A stretch of 35,616 bases of DNA, taken from Caulobacter sp. Its GTDB lineage: Bacteria; Pseudomonadota; Alphaproteobacteria; Caulobacterales; Caulobacteraceae. The notes below the pieces were generated by a model. The model saw only the letters and a program-made list of their open reading frames with translations, was not told the DNA's origin and searched no databases. The position numbers were made by a program, and so were the translations under genes. The stretch spans positions 1 to 35,616 of the forward strand of contig JAMFTA010000005.1 of assembly GCA_026225565.1 (NCBI GenBank). The letters run 5' to 3'. Positions 1 through 8,345 of this stretch are shown here, piece by piece; the stretch's first letter is position 1; every line of letters starts with the position of its first letter.

Positions 1-126
1 ACTCGTCTCACGGATATGGGCAGGAGCATTGCCGGCCCCAGACCGCCATCAACCGCTTCGTCGCCGATCCCGACAAAATCATCGCTGCCAAGCCAAGGGC
101 GCCAAGTGTTGAATTCCATCCACTAG
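1..126 (+). pseudogene. IS630-type transposase, C-terminal remnant (frameshifted)
   Basis: From about base 48 the plus strand reads INRFVADPDKIIAA. After a shift of one frame near bases 90-100 it reads RQVLNSIH and stops at 124-126. Together these resemble the usual C-terminal end of IS630-family transposases, in which a DPDKIIAAV segment is followed by RRGHQVLDSIH and a stop; this is from memory of the family, not a search. The catalytic domain lies outside the window or is lost. The stop overlaps the stop codon of the convergent sulfotransferase gene at 123-125, so the insertion abutted that gene directly. The frame break suggests a dead copy. Confidence 0.6.
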
Positions 127-2174
127 GGTGGGGTAGGGCCTCCTACGCCCGCGTGGAGACACGTTGCGGTTGGGCTGACAGCGCCCCTCCATGAGTTGAG
201 AGTATCGCCTAAGGCCCTTACCAAAGGCTCCAGATCGTCCTCATAGTGACGCCACTGATCTAGGCCGTCACGAAATATCGGCCGGCGGACCTGCTCCGAA
301 CTGACCGTGCGCACGGCTCGTTTATTTTCATAAAATCTGAGGCAGCTCTCCTCAAACGGAAGGCCGCAATACCGTAGTAGAGATCGTATCTGACTTTCAG
401 AATTTTGGATCATATCTTCATAAATAACACGATGGATGCCGTTGTGTGGAATTTCGTCAAAATGGTCCATGAGGGTGACGTAGTCGCGATAAAACAGGCC
501 AACATCGGTCAAATCATAGCTGAAAGATTGCCCCTGATTGAAGTGTTGCTTGAACGCGGAGAAACAGGATGCCATCGGATGGCGGCGGGCATCGATAATT
601 TTTGCGTTCGGCAGTATCAAATGGATGAGGCCGATATGCTGAAAATTGTTTGGCATCTTATCGATAAAGAATGGTCGGTCCGTTTTTCGATAGATGCGAA
701 TCTCCTCTAAATACCGAATTCCCAACGCCACGAACGCTTCTGGAGCCATTTCTTCGAGAATTTCGGGGTATCGAGGCTCTAAAGCAGAGGTTTCGAGGCG
801 ACCCAAACTGGACGCGAGCAAATGAATGTTTGGAAGCTCCATTGTCCCTTCGACCTGAGAATGGGACGAGAGTATCTGTTCAATCAAGGTGGATCCGGCT
901 CGGGGTAGACCCACAATAAAGATCGGCGCCGTCGACGGCGCCCCTACGCCTTGCCGATCGGCGAAGAAGCCAGGGGTGAACACAGCCTTGGACCGCTTGG
1001 TGAACCGGGTTGTCTCGGAAGGGTCATAAGGCGTCTGAGCGCGCCTCACAGCCGCGCCGGCCTGATAGTGCTGAAACGAGGCTGCGTATGCGCCGTCATC
1101 TTCGAACGCCTTGCCGAGCGCATAATGCAGATGAAGGCGATCGTCGTCGGACAGGCCCGGTCGCGCCGCCTGGGTGAGCATTTCTGCGCGGTCGGCGTCG
1201 GTGAAAAGCGTCACCTTTAGATTGGCCAGTCCCCAGAAGGCCTCGCCATGGCCCGGCGCGAGCGCCAGGCAGCGTCGATAGGCGGCGACGGCGTCATCGA
1301 GTCGACCGACCGTGCGCAGGGCGTGACCGTAGTTAAGCCAAAGGCCCGGCTGCCGGTCGTATTTCGTCAAAAGCTCGTTGTATATTTCGAGGACGCGGTC
1401 GTGCTCGCCGATCAGGGCGAGGCAGGCCGCCAGGAGATTGCGGTAAGCGGGATCGGCGGGGTATCGGGCGAGCAGATGCTCGACGTTAGCCAGCGCCTCG
1501 GCGGCCTTTTGCTGGCGAAATTGGGCCGAAGCCAGGCTGAACCTGACGCCGCTGGCCTCCGGCGCTAAAGTCAGGGCGTGGTCGAGCAGCGTTTCAGCGT
1601 CCGCGAACCGGCCGAACCGCGCCGAAAGCTCGCCGAGCATACGCAAGCCTTCGGGATGATTGGGGCTGGCGGAGAGAAACCTGCGAAGCTCCTGCTCCGC
1701 TTTAGCAAGATCGCCTCTAAATATAGCTTGGCCGGCGGGCTTGAGACGAGGATCCCTCACGGCGGCGCAATCGTGGCCGGCATAGGCATGGTCGGCGCCG
1801 TCGACATCGCCCTCAATGAACAGTTGTTCGCCCAGAAGGCGCCACGCGTCTACAAGATCGTTGTTGAGCGCCGTCGCCTGGCGCAGGGCGGAGATGGCCC
1901 CATGCCGCTCTCCCAATGCCGCCAATGTGGCGCCCAGTTCGTATTGGGTGTTGGCGGCGCGCGGGTGGGCCCGGGCCAATGGCTCCAGAACACGACGAGC
2001 GGCGGCGGCGTCCCCTTGTCGGCGGCGCGCCGAGCCGAGGATTAAGAGGATGCGCGGGTCGTTCGTGGCAAGGCGGGCGAGGTCTCTGGCCTTGCGTTCC
2101 GCGAGCGCTGGATCTGTCGCCAGCAACGTCGCAGCATTTTGGATTTCCTGGGCTAAATAGGACCGCGATCCCAC
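123..2174 (-). CDS. TPR-repeat sulfotransferase family protein
   Basis: A 683-residue protein starting at a GTG codon. About residues 1-390 are degenerate tetratricopeptide repeats, with recurring patterns such as ALRTVGRLDDAVAAYRRCLA, which usually bind protein or peptide partners. About residues 410-665 form a PAPS-dependent sulfotransferase domain: the 5'-phosphosulfate loop GLPRAGST is near residue 420, and a 3'-phosphate-binding segment DARRHPMASCFS is near residue 530. The family transfers sulfate to protein, peptide or small-molecule hydroxyls; the substrate here is unknown. No signal peptide is seen, so it is probably cytoplasmic. It follows the TonB receptor at 2302-4851 on the same strand after a 127-base gap holding two strong hairpins. 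The sulfotransferase half is visibly more AT-rich than the TPR half. The last ~15 residues run into the IS630 remnant and may not be native. Confidence 0.9.
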   Translation of the reverse strand: MGSRSYLAQEIQNAATLLATDPALAERKARDLARLATNDPRILLILGSARRRQGDAAAARRVLEPLARAHPRAANTQYELGATLAALGERHGAISALRQATALNNDLVDAWRLLGEQLFIEGDVDGADHAYAGHDCAAVRDPRLKPAGQAIFRGDLAKAEQELRRFLSASPNHPEGLRMLGELSARFGRFADAETLLDHALTLAPEASGVRFSLASAQFRQQKAAEALANVEHLLARYPADPAYRNLLAACLALIGEHDRVLEIYNELLTKYDRQPGLWLNYGHALRTVGRLDDAVAAYRRCLALAPGHGEAFWGLANLKVTLFTDADRAEMLTQAARPGLSDDDRLHLHYALGKAFEDDGAYAASFQHYQAGAAVRRAQTPYDPSETTRFTKRSKAVFTPGFFADRQGVGAPSTAPIFIVGLPRAGSTLIEQILSSHSQVEGTMELPNIHLLASSLGRLETSALEPRYPEILEEMAPEAFVALGIRYLEEIRIYRKTDRPFFIDKMPNNFQHIGLIHLILPNAKIIDARRHPMASCFSAFKQHFNQGQSFSYDLTDVGLFYRDYVTLMDHFDEIPHNGIHRVIYEDMIQNSESQIRSLLRYCGLPFEESCLRFYENKRAVRTVSSEQVRRPIFRDGLDQWRHYEDDLEPLVRALGDTLNSWRGAVSPTATCLHAGVGGPTPP

Positions 2175-2213
2175 AACTGGCTCGTCTTCTGAAAATTAAC
2201 CCAAACATGAAGT

Positions 2214-2238
2214 CGGGCCCAAAGTCACTTTGGGCCCG
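2214..2238 (-). terminator. Perfect 11-bp hairpin downstream of the first TonB receptor gene
   Basis: CGGGCCCAAAG, a 3-base loop and CTTTGGGCCCG form a perfect 11-bp stem, 64 bases after the stop of the receptor gene and 40 bases before the start of the next gene. There is no immediate U-run on the minus strand, only an AT-rich stretch some 15-25 bases further on. It may be a non-canonical terminator or an mRNA 3'-end stabiliser separating the two genes. Confidence 0.5.
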
Positions 2239-2266
2239 TCCACATCTTGCATCAAGTCCGTGTATC

Positions 2267-2292
2267 CGGACCGAGCCCGAAGGCCCGGTCCG
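2267..2292 (-). terminator. Second hairpin just after the TonB receptor stop codon
   Basis: The arms CGGACCGAGCC and GGCCCGGTCCG pair over 11 positions around a CGAA loop. The single mismatch becomes a G-U pair in minus-strand RNA, the strand on which the receptor is transcribed. It begins 10 bases after the receptor stop codon. No U-tract follows, so termination is inferred from position and stem strength only. Confidence 0.45.
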
Positions 2293-2301
2293 CCCGACAC
2301 G

Positions 2302-4851
2302 TCAGAAGGTGAACGTCACCCGGCCGTAGTAGTAGCCGCCGTTGATGCCATAAGGCGAAAATCCGTAGGGCACGCCGGACACCAAGGCGCCGTTGACCGG
2401 TTCGATGGTTCCGCCGTTGTTCCCCTCCGGGGTCTTGGGCGGGAACTGATTGAACAGGTTATTGGCGCCGATCGATAGTTTGACCTGCGGGGTGATCTTA
2501 TAGGCCACCTCAAGATCGGTGATGCCAGTGGCCGGAATGACTTCCTTGAAGGCGCTCGCTCCGTCCCCGCTGCCGTTGAAGCTGGTGAGTTGGGAGGCTT
2601 CTCCGTAGATCGTCTCGCGCAGGTTCACCGACCATTGGCCCTTGGTCCAATAGGCTTGCAGAATGGCTTTTTCGCGCGGCGTGCTGGTCAGAAGCCCGCT
2701 AAGCGCGTTGGCGTTCAGGAACTCGGTTTGACCGAACAGGGTGTTGGTCACCGTGGCCGGCAGGGCGTTGATCTTGGTCACTTCGGTCTTGTTGTAGTTG
2801 AAGCCCAAGGACCAATCCACGTGACCGTATTCTTCGAAGTCCGAAGAATAGGTTGCCGTGGCCTCGAAGCCGTCGGTCCGGGTGTTGCCGGCGTTGGCGA
2901 AGATCGAGATGCCGGCGTAGCTCAAGCCGGAGTCCAGCGTCACGCCGCGAGCGCTGATGGCGTTCAGCACGCCTTGGGACACCACGTTCGGCGTGGCGCA
3001 GCCTTGGGCGGCGCCGCAGCCCGATTCTTCGCCGAAGATGAAGCCCGAGACCAGGATGCGGTCCTTGATCAGGATGCTGTAGGCGTCCGCGGTGATCTGC
3101 AGGCGTGGCAAGGGATGCAGCACGACGCCCAGGCTGTAGTTGTCCGATTGTTCAGGCTTGAGCGGGCCAAAGCCCGCCAGGGTCGCCGCAGCCGAGTTGG
3201 GCGGCAGTTGGACGTCGGCGGAGGTCGGCGACACGTTGGTGCCGGAATAGTATTCTTCCGCGAGAGTCGGCGCCCGGAAGCCCGTGCTGGCCGTGCCGCG
3301 CACGGCTATCCAGTCATTGAAGTCATAACGGGCGGTGAACTTGCCCACCGTCGTGCTGCCGAAATCGCTGTAGTGTTCGTAGCGCACGGCCAAGTCGGTG
3401 GTCAGGTGTTCGATCGGATGGATGGAGAAGTCCGCATAGAAGGCATAGTTGGTGCGCCCGTGGATGGCCGCGTCCTGTGGCAGATAACCGTCGAAGGATT
3501 GGGCGCCGGCGCCGTAGTAAGAGGCAGGCTCGCCGCTCTGGATGCGGTAGGTGTCGTGGCGCTGCTCGGCGCCGAGGGCGACGTTCAGCGGCGAGGCCGC
3601 CCAGCTCATTGGGAACGAGCGGTCGAGATCGAGGGTGTTGGTCCACTCGGTGTTCTGGTAGCCGCCGTCGTAGAAGTTACGCTGCGGGGCGATTGGCGTC
3701 GCCGACAGCGCTTGTAGAACCGGGAAAAGCTGCGCGTTGGCTGAGTTGATGGTGCTCACCTGGACATCGTCTCGCCCGTAGGTGGTCGACAGATCCCAGT
3801 TCCAGCCCAGCAGGTCGCCCTTAAAGCCACCGGTGAACGAATAATCGGTTTCATCGAAGGCTTCCCGCGGATCAAACCCGTTTGGCAGCGGAAACACCGT
3901 CACGCCGGTAGAGGTGACGCCGGATATCTTCGTCGGAACCCGATAGTTCTCGAAGTGAGACGAGACGCGCTGGCTATAGTTGCCAAAGCTGTAGAACTTC
4001 AGATCGGGCGTGATGTCGTAGCCAGCATTCCAGAAACCATTATAGAGGTTGTAGGTGGGATCGCCGTTCAGGCGGTTGAAGCCCGGATAGTTGTCCGCTT
4101 TCAGGATGCCAGCCGTGGTGAAGGCGCTGTTGCTGGCAAGAGGGTGACCTGCGGCGTCCGTTACGCGGCGGTCGCCCGTCCCCTGCTCGCTGAACCCGTG
4201 ATATTGCTCTTCCAGGGTGACGTTCAAAAAGCCCTTGTCGGTGATGGCAATGCCCTTGTTGACGTACCAAGAGCCGGTGTTTCCGTCCCCTTCGTAGTAC
4301 TGGCCGCCCGTCAAGGAGGCTACGCCGCCGTGTGCGGAGTTTTTCAGGATGATGTTCACAACCCCGGCGATGGCGTCGGTGCCGTACTGGGCCGCGGCGC
4401 CGTCGGTCAGCACTTCCACGTGGTCGATCGAGCCGACCGGGATGAAGCTCAGGTCTACCGTGGCCGCGCCGGAATAGGCGCTTCCGCCGTCCACATAGAG
4501 GTCGGCGGTGGAGTGGCGGCGCTTGCCGTCCACCAGCACCAGAGTGTCATTGGGGCTAACCCCGCGCAGGGCGGCGATGGAGAGCACGGCGGCGGCGTCG
4601 CCGGCGTTGTGGTCCACGTTCAGGGACGGAACAGAGGTCTGTAGCGAGTCCGAAAGGCTGGTGGCGCCGGTGCGCTGTAAAGCCTGGCTGCCGACGATTT
4701 CAACGGGTGCGGCGCTATCGGCAGCCTTCAGCCCAGTTGTTCTGGTGCCGGTCACAATTACCTCTTGCGAGGTGTCGGTCGATTGCGCCATCGCTGATCC
4801 GGCGCAAAGTGTCAGCGCAATCGTACTGGCGCTTAGAAAAAGAGACTTCAT
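2302..4851 (-). CDS. TonB-dependent outer-membrane receptor
   Basis: An 849-residue TonB-dependent receptor. Residues 1-22 are a signal peptide ending in AMAQ, followed by a TonB box-like EVIVTGTR. The plug domain (about 40-170) carries LRGVSPNDTLVLVDGKRR and ends with the conserved AAQYGTDAIAGVVNI. The rest is the beta-barrel, ending with the aromatic terminus RVTFTF. Receptors of this kind bring large or scarce substrates (ferric siderophores, vitamins, oligosaccharides, peptides) across the outer membrane; the substrate is not evident. ATG start with GGGGG about 6 bases upstream. It sits between two sulfotransferase-domain genes, separated from the upstream one by a 467-base gap that probably holds its own promoter. 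Confidence 0.95.
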   Translation of the reverse strand: MKSLFLSASTIALTLCAGSAMAQSTDTSQEVIVTGTRTTGLKAADSAAPVEIVGSQALQRTGATSLSDSLQTSVPSLNVDHNAGDAAAVLSIAALRGVSPNDTLVLVDGKRRHSTADLYVDGGSAYSGAATVDLSFIPVGSIDHVEVLTDGAAAQYGTDAIAGVVNIILKNSAHGGVASLTGGQYYEGDGNTGSWYVNKGIAITDKGFLNVTLEEQYHGFSEQGTGDRRVTDAAGHPLASNSAFTTAGILKADNYPGFNRLNGDPTYNLYNGFWNAGYDITPDLKFYSFGNYSQRVSSHFENYRVPTKISGVTSTGVTVFPLPNGFDPREAFDETDYSFTGGFKGDLLGWNWDLSTTYGRDDVQVSTINSANAQLFPVLQALSATPIAPQRNFYDGGYQNTEWTNTLDLDRSFPMSWAASPLNVALGAEQRHDTYRIQSGEPASYYGAGAQSFDGYLPQDAAIHGRTNYAFYADFSIHPIEHLTTDLAVRYEHYSDFGSTTVGKFTARYDFNDWIAVRGTASTGFRAPTLAEEYYSGTNVSPTSADVQLPPNSAAATLAGFGPLKPEQSDNYSLGVVLHPLPRLQITADAYSILIKDRILVSGFIFGEESGCGAAQGCATPNVVSQGVLNAISARGVTLDSGLSYAGISIFANAGNTRTDGFEATATYSSDFEEYGHVDWSLGFNYNKTEVTKINALPATVTNTLFGQTEFLNANALSGLLTSTPREKAILQAYWTKGQWSVNLRETIYGEASQLTSFNGSGDGASAFKEVIPATGITDLEVAYKITPQVKLSIGANNLFNQFPPKTPEGNNGGTIEPVNGALVSGVPYGFSPYGINGGYYYGRVTFTF

Positions 4852-5318
4852 GAATAACCCCCGTTAAATTTCAAATTCTCGACCACTGCACACCTCATCC
4901 CAAGATGTAGAGACGATGATTGTAGTATTTCACGACAAAGCTAAAGATAACGGAGCGCTGTCCAACATCTGCGGGCGCGGCAAATTGGACCAATTGTTGT
5001 GCCGGCAGATCAAGCTCGATCAACCCCCCTACGGATCCTGAGCAACGTCATCTGGAGCATAGGCTGCGCCCGCTGCAACAGTGGCAAGTGGCAATTTTGC
5101 ATGTAGATGGCGTAACGGAGGGAACGCCCTTCATTTGCCAATATTTCGGACGAAAAGATCGGCGGCGCCAAAAATATTGTCATAAAAACGACGCCAATCC
5201 CGCTCGGCACGAGCGGCGTGCAGACATCCTGGCGCTGGCGGCGACCGGCCGAATCGACGGCCGGATCTGTAAAGTCCAATGATTTAAGGCAGTTGGTTTT
5301 AGATCGCGGCTCGTGCCG
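4852..5318. other. Intergenic promoter region of the first TonB receptor
   Basis: No convincing gene is seen; short open frames here lack codon character or homologous motifs. The first 150 bases are comparatively AT-rich and contain the palindrome at 4983-4995. A stem with CGGC-TCGT-GCCG at its core overlaps the stop codon of the next gene at 5302-5327. The region probably holds the receptor promoter and the 3' end of the hydroxylase-sulfotransferase transcript. Confidence 0.6.
4983..4995. promoter_or_regulatory. Palindrome AATTGG-A-CCAATT, candidate operator
   Basis: A perfect inverted repeat with 6-base arms and a single central base lies 132-144 bases upstream of the TonB receptor start, in a gap with no other gene on that strand. 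Such a site fits a dimeric regulator. No second copy was noticed in the window, so the operator role is inferred from symmetry and position. Confidence 0.4.
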
Positions 5319-5327
5319 CTAGCGATC
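5302..5327 (-). terminator. Bulged hairpin overlapping a stop codon
   Basis: GATCG and CGATC enclose an inner CGGC-TCGT-GCCG stem, with four unpaired bases on one side. The structure includes the stop codon of the hydroxylase-sulfotransferase gene (5319-5321). On the minus strand it is followed by TAAAA, not a U-run. It is a possible transcript 3'-end structure. Confidence 0.3.
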
Positions 5328-7268
5328 CCCGCTTGGCGCTCTGGTGAGCATTTGAGCCTCAAAAACGGCGCGGGCTCGTTCGTCCTGCGCCGAGATCAGT
5401 GGCCACACGCGGTCGATCTCGCCCTCGTGCTTCCGCCACTTACCGGGATCGGGCGGGGTAAGGGCGTTGCGGGCGATCGGGAGCGTGGCGCCCAGCGGCG
5501 TGGTCCAGGCGATTTCCAGGCCGCGGCACAAACGCCGCACCTCCCCGCCCGGCGCGCCGATAAGATCCTCGTACTGGATCGACCGCCAGCGCTGCGGAGG
5601 AAGGACCGAGAGGTCATCGAGGATGAATCGTGTCGCTGTCGCCCATTGGGTCGCTGCAATTTCAGGCAATTTTGCGCCGACCAGTTCCTGCCAACCTGGG
5701 ATCAGCAGCAACGACCACGGAAGACCCGACCAGCCTGGAATATCCCCATAGGTTTTGAACCGGCCCGAAGACCAGGCTTCGATCATGCTGGCGAGCGTAG
5801 GTCGAGGATTCCGGTAGAGGTAGACGAACTGCGCCTCGGGAAACGCCTTCGCCAGAAATGGAATGCGAAGCGCATTCTTGGGGGTCTTTTCGAGCATTCG
5901 CACGGGCCGTCCCGGTGTCGCGGGCCGACCGCCGGCGTCGCGCAAGGCCGAGAAGAACCGCTGCCGTATCTGCTGGATCACGGCGGGTGTGGCGTCAGCG
6001 GCGGTAAGACGATTGGACGCCCAGCCTTGAGAAGAGGGGTGCAATTGGGAAATTGCTTCGATGAGCCCATGGGATTCGCCGCCGATGGTGCTCAGCTGCT
6101 CGGATTTCGCCAGGGTCTCAAAGAGCAGGGTCGACCCTGACCGCGGCGGGCTGACGATGAAGATGGGGCGGTCGAAGTGCGGGTCACGGGTCAAAGCCGG
6201 CGCCGACGGGAACTGCCCGGTTGGGGAAAGGCCGGCGGGGGCGGCGCCGACCGGCGCATTGGGTCGAGCAGAAGGGCTCGCAGGATGACTAGGCGGAGCC
6301 ATACGATCGTCGCCGTCCATCGATGAGCCGCCGCCGCCCGAGAGGGCCGCATCGAAGATTAGCGCCTTCAGGCAAAGGCCGAGAGCCATTTGGTTCTTGA
6401 GGGGTATGGAATGCACCCCTTGGGCCTCCAACGTCCGCCACGTGTTGAGGAGAAGCGCCGCATATTCCGGGCGAACGGACGGCAGATCGCCGGAGCGCGC
6501 CCACAGCGCATGCCAGTTCACCCGAAGCCGATTCAAGGTTTGGGCGACGGCGCCCAGGGACGGATGCCCCGGCGCCACCTCGCCGAGCAGGAAGCCCAGA
6601 TGGTCACGCATCTCCCACGGGGTCATAACATCGGGGACGTTCTTGGTTTCGTAGGCGAGGGAGGCTGGCGCCGATCTTGGGGGCGCCGCTGAGGGTGTCC
6701 AATCGGGCGCGTTGCTCCCAGGCGAGCGTCCGCGTTCGATCAGGTTCAACAGCCCGTCCCCACCTACGGTGTCAGCGACCAGATGAATCCGCGCCCGGGT
6801 CGCGTCATTGTGGACCCGGTGCAGACTCCAGGTGTCGAAGATCCAGCATTCGCCAGCCGCCATGTTCACAACTTCGTCGCCGCAATGGAATCGAACCGTG
6901 GGCTGGGTGACGATCGGGATGTGCACCCGCATATGGTCGCGCCAATAGTAGTCCGTATCCACGTGCGCGGTGACCTCGGCGTCGCCTGACAACCTCATCA
7001 ACCGTGACCGGCCCCAGGTGGCGCCGAGCGTCTCCAGCACCTGCATGAGATAGGGACAGGCGAGGAGGGACGGCGTTGGCCCCATCGCCCCCGCCCGGGC
7101 GTCGCTCGACGGATCGCCGTCCGTGGTTATAAGCGGGAGAGCGTCATTTCCAGGGAAGTTCTTCGGGTGAGCGCGCCACTCTGAGGCGGGAATGCTGGCG
7201 ACTTCCTCGGCCAGTCGCAGATGGTCGAACATGACCGGCAATTGCAGGAACCGAGCTCTCAGTTTCAT
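5319..7268 (-). CDS. Asp/Asn beta-hydroxylase domain fused to a sulfotransferase
   Basis: A 649-residue two-domain protein. Residues ~60-170 match the aspartyl/asparaginyl beta-hydroxylase fold (Fe(II)/2-oxoglutarate): HVDTDYYWRDH near 102 with a candidate first iron-binding His, HIPIVTQP near 115, FDTWSLHRVHN near 145-153 with a candidate second His, then RIHLVAD near 158 with an Arg likely to bind 2-oxoglutarate. Residues ~190-345 are a poorly conserved linker. Residues ~368-640 are a PAPS sulfotransferase with the 5' loop SPPRSGST near 371 and LYRNPRPTLASM near 482. The fusion suggests hydroxylation of a substrate followed by O-sulfation of the new or a nearby hydroxyl; this is inference. 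ATG start with AGGG upstream. It lies 146 bases after the aldo/keto reductase gene and may be part of the same transcript. Confidence 0.88.
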   Translation of the reverse strand: MKLRARFLQLPVMFDHLRLAEEVASIPASEWRAHPKNFPGNDALPLITTDGDPSSDARAGAMGPTPSLLACPYLMQVLETLGATWGRSRLMRLSGDAEVTAHVDTDYYWRDHMRVHIPIVTQPTVRFHCGDEVVNMAAGECWIFDTWSLHRVHNDATRARIHLVADTVGGDGLLNLIERGRSPGSNAPDWTPSAAPPRSAPASLAYETKNVPDVMTPWEMRDHLGFLLGEVAPGHPSLGAVAQTLNRLRVNWHALWARSGDLPSVRPEYAALLLNTWRTLEAQGVHSIPLKNQMALGLCLKALIFDAALSGGGGSSMDGDDRMAPPSHPASPSARPNAPVGAAPAGLSPTGQFPSAPALTRDPHFDRPIFIVSPPRSGSTLLFETLAKSEQLSTIGGESHGLIEAISQLHPSSQGWASNRLTAADATPAVIQQIRQRFFSALRDAGGRPATPGRPVRMLEKTPKNALRIPFLAKAFPEAQFVYLYRNPRPTLASMIEAWSSGRFKTYGDIPGWSGLPWSLLLIPGWQELVGAKLPEIAATQWATATRFILDDLSVLPPQRWRSIQYEDLIGAPGGEVRRLCRGLEIAWTTPLGATLPIARNALTPPDPGKWRKHEGEIDRVWPLISAQDERARAVFEAQMLTRAPSGDR

Positions 7269-7414
7269 CGATCTACCCTAAAGCTCCGATGTCGGAAGTT
7301 TTTGATCGCCCGCGAGAGCCGAGTCAAAACGCCTTAGCCTTGGAGCGACCCAAGGCGAGGACTGAATCGCGGCCCCGGCTCGATTCTCGTGGAGACTGGC
7401 TGGCGGCGCCCCTT

Positions 7415-8323
7415 TCAAGCGGCGAGGCCGTAGCCTTGGAACTGTTCGATCGAGCGGGGGGCGATGATCAGCGAATCGACCGCGGGCGTATCCAGGATGA
7501 AGCGCAACGCCGCTCCGGGCACGGTCCAACCTTTGTCGGCGGCGCGCTGCTTCAGTACGGCGATCGTCTCAAAGGTGGCGGGGGTGAGCAGCGCTTCGTA
7601 ATATTCCGGTGCGTCGCCAACGCGGGTGCCTGCCGCGGCCTGGCGGCCCGCCTGATATTTTCCGCTGAGAAGGCCGCCGGCGAGGGGGCTGAAGGCGACG
7701 TAGCGAACGCCTTCAGCCGATGCGAGTGGAATCACCGCGTCAAGGTCGCCCTGTTCGAGCAGGTTGAATTGGTTTTGCAGATAGCGGAACGCCGGCCGCA
7801 GGGTTTCGCCCGAAAGCTGCAAGACGGCCTCCAGATCCTGCAGCGTCGCGTTCGACACGCCGAACGATGCGATCTTGCCTTGGTTCAGCGCATCTTCCAG
7901 AGCCCGCAGGGTTTCGTCCAGAGGCGTCTGTGAGTCGAACTCGTGCAGATAATAGAGGTCGATCCGCTCCAGCCCCAATCGACGCAGAGATTCGTTCAGA
8001 TGCAGGGCGATTTGAACCCGGCTCAGAGGATGCTCTCCCGGCGGGCAGCCATTGGGATTGCCGACCTTGGTCGCAACCTGGACGTCAGCCCGCCAACCCT
8101 TGTCCTGGCGCTGCAACCATTCGCCCAAGACGATTTCGCTGACACCCCCGCCGTAGGTGTTGGCAGTGTCGAAGCGGGTCAAGCCCATGGCGCGAGCGCA
8201 ATCGAGGAGCACGAGCGCCCTGTCGCGTCCGTCGCCCTTGTCACGCAGCGTCGGCGAAGAGCCGAGACCCCCAAAGTTGCCGCATCCGAAGATGATCCTG
8301 TTCAACTCGTCGGCTTTGATCAT
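7415..8323 (-). CDS. Aldo/keto reductase
   Basis: A 302-residue (alpha/beta)8 NADPH-dependent oxidoreductase. The catalytic tetrad is visible as FDTANTYG (Asp and Tyr, about 51-56), ATKVGNP (Lys near 84) and YLHEFD (His near 125). The later FGVSN and SPLAGGLLSG segments are typical of the family. It would reduce an aldehyde or ketone or run the reverse reaction. The substrate is unknown, but its place 22 bases behind the dehydratase suggests handling of a keto product of amino-acid breakdown. ATG start. It is the fourth gene of the apparent permease operon. Confidence 0.93.
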   Translation of the reverse strand: MIKADELNRIIFGCGNFGGLGSSPTLRDKGDGRDRALVLLDCARAMGLTRFDTANTYGGGVSEIVLGEWLQRQDKGWRADVQVATKVGNPNGCPPGEHPLSRVQIALHLNESLRRLGLERIDLYYLHEFDSQTPLDETLRALEDALNQGKIASFGVSNATLQDLEAVLQLSGETLRPAFRYLQNQFNLLEQGDLDAVIPLASAEGVRYVAFSPLAGGLLSGKYQAGRQAAAGTRVGDAPEYYEALLTPATFETIAVLKQRAADKGWTVPGAALRFILDTPAVDSLIIAPRSIEQFQGYGLAA

Positions 8324-8345
8324 GGCGTGATGTCTTCTTGGCGCT

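Noticed and set aside
2590-3717. Long plus-strand open frame (375 codons) antisense to the first TonB receptor
   Set aside because: It lies wholly inside a well-supported receptor gene, has no recognisable domain and reads as a GC-driven shadow of the opposite strand.
5010-5279. 89-codon minus-strand frame upstream of the TonB receptor
   Set aside because: No motif, atypical composition and location in a promoter-bearing gap; considered noise.
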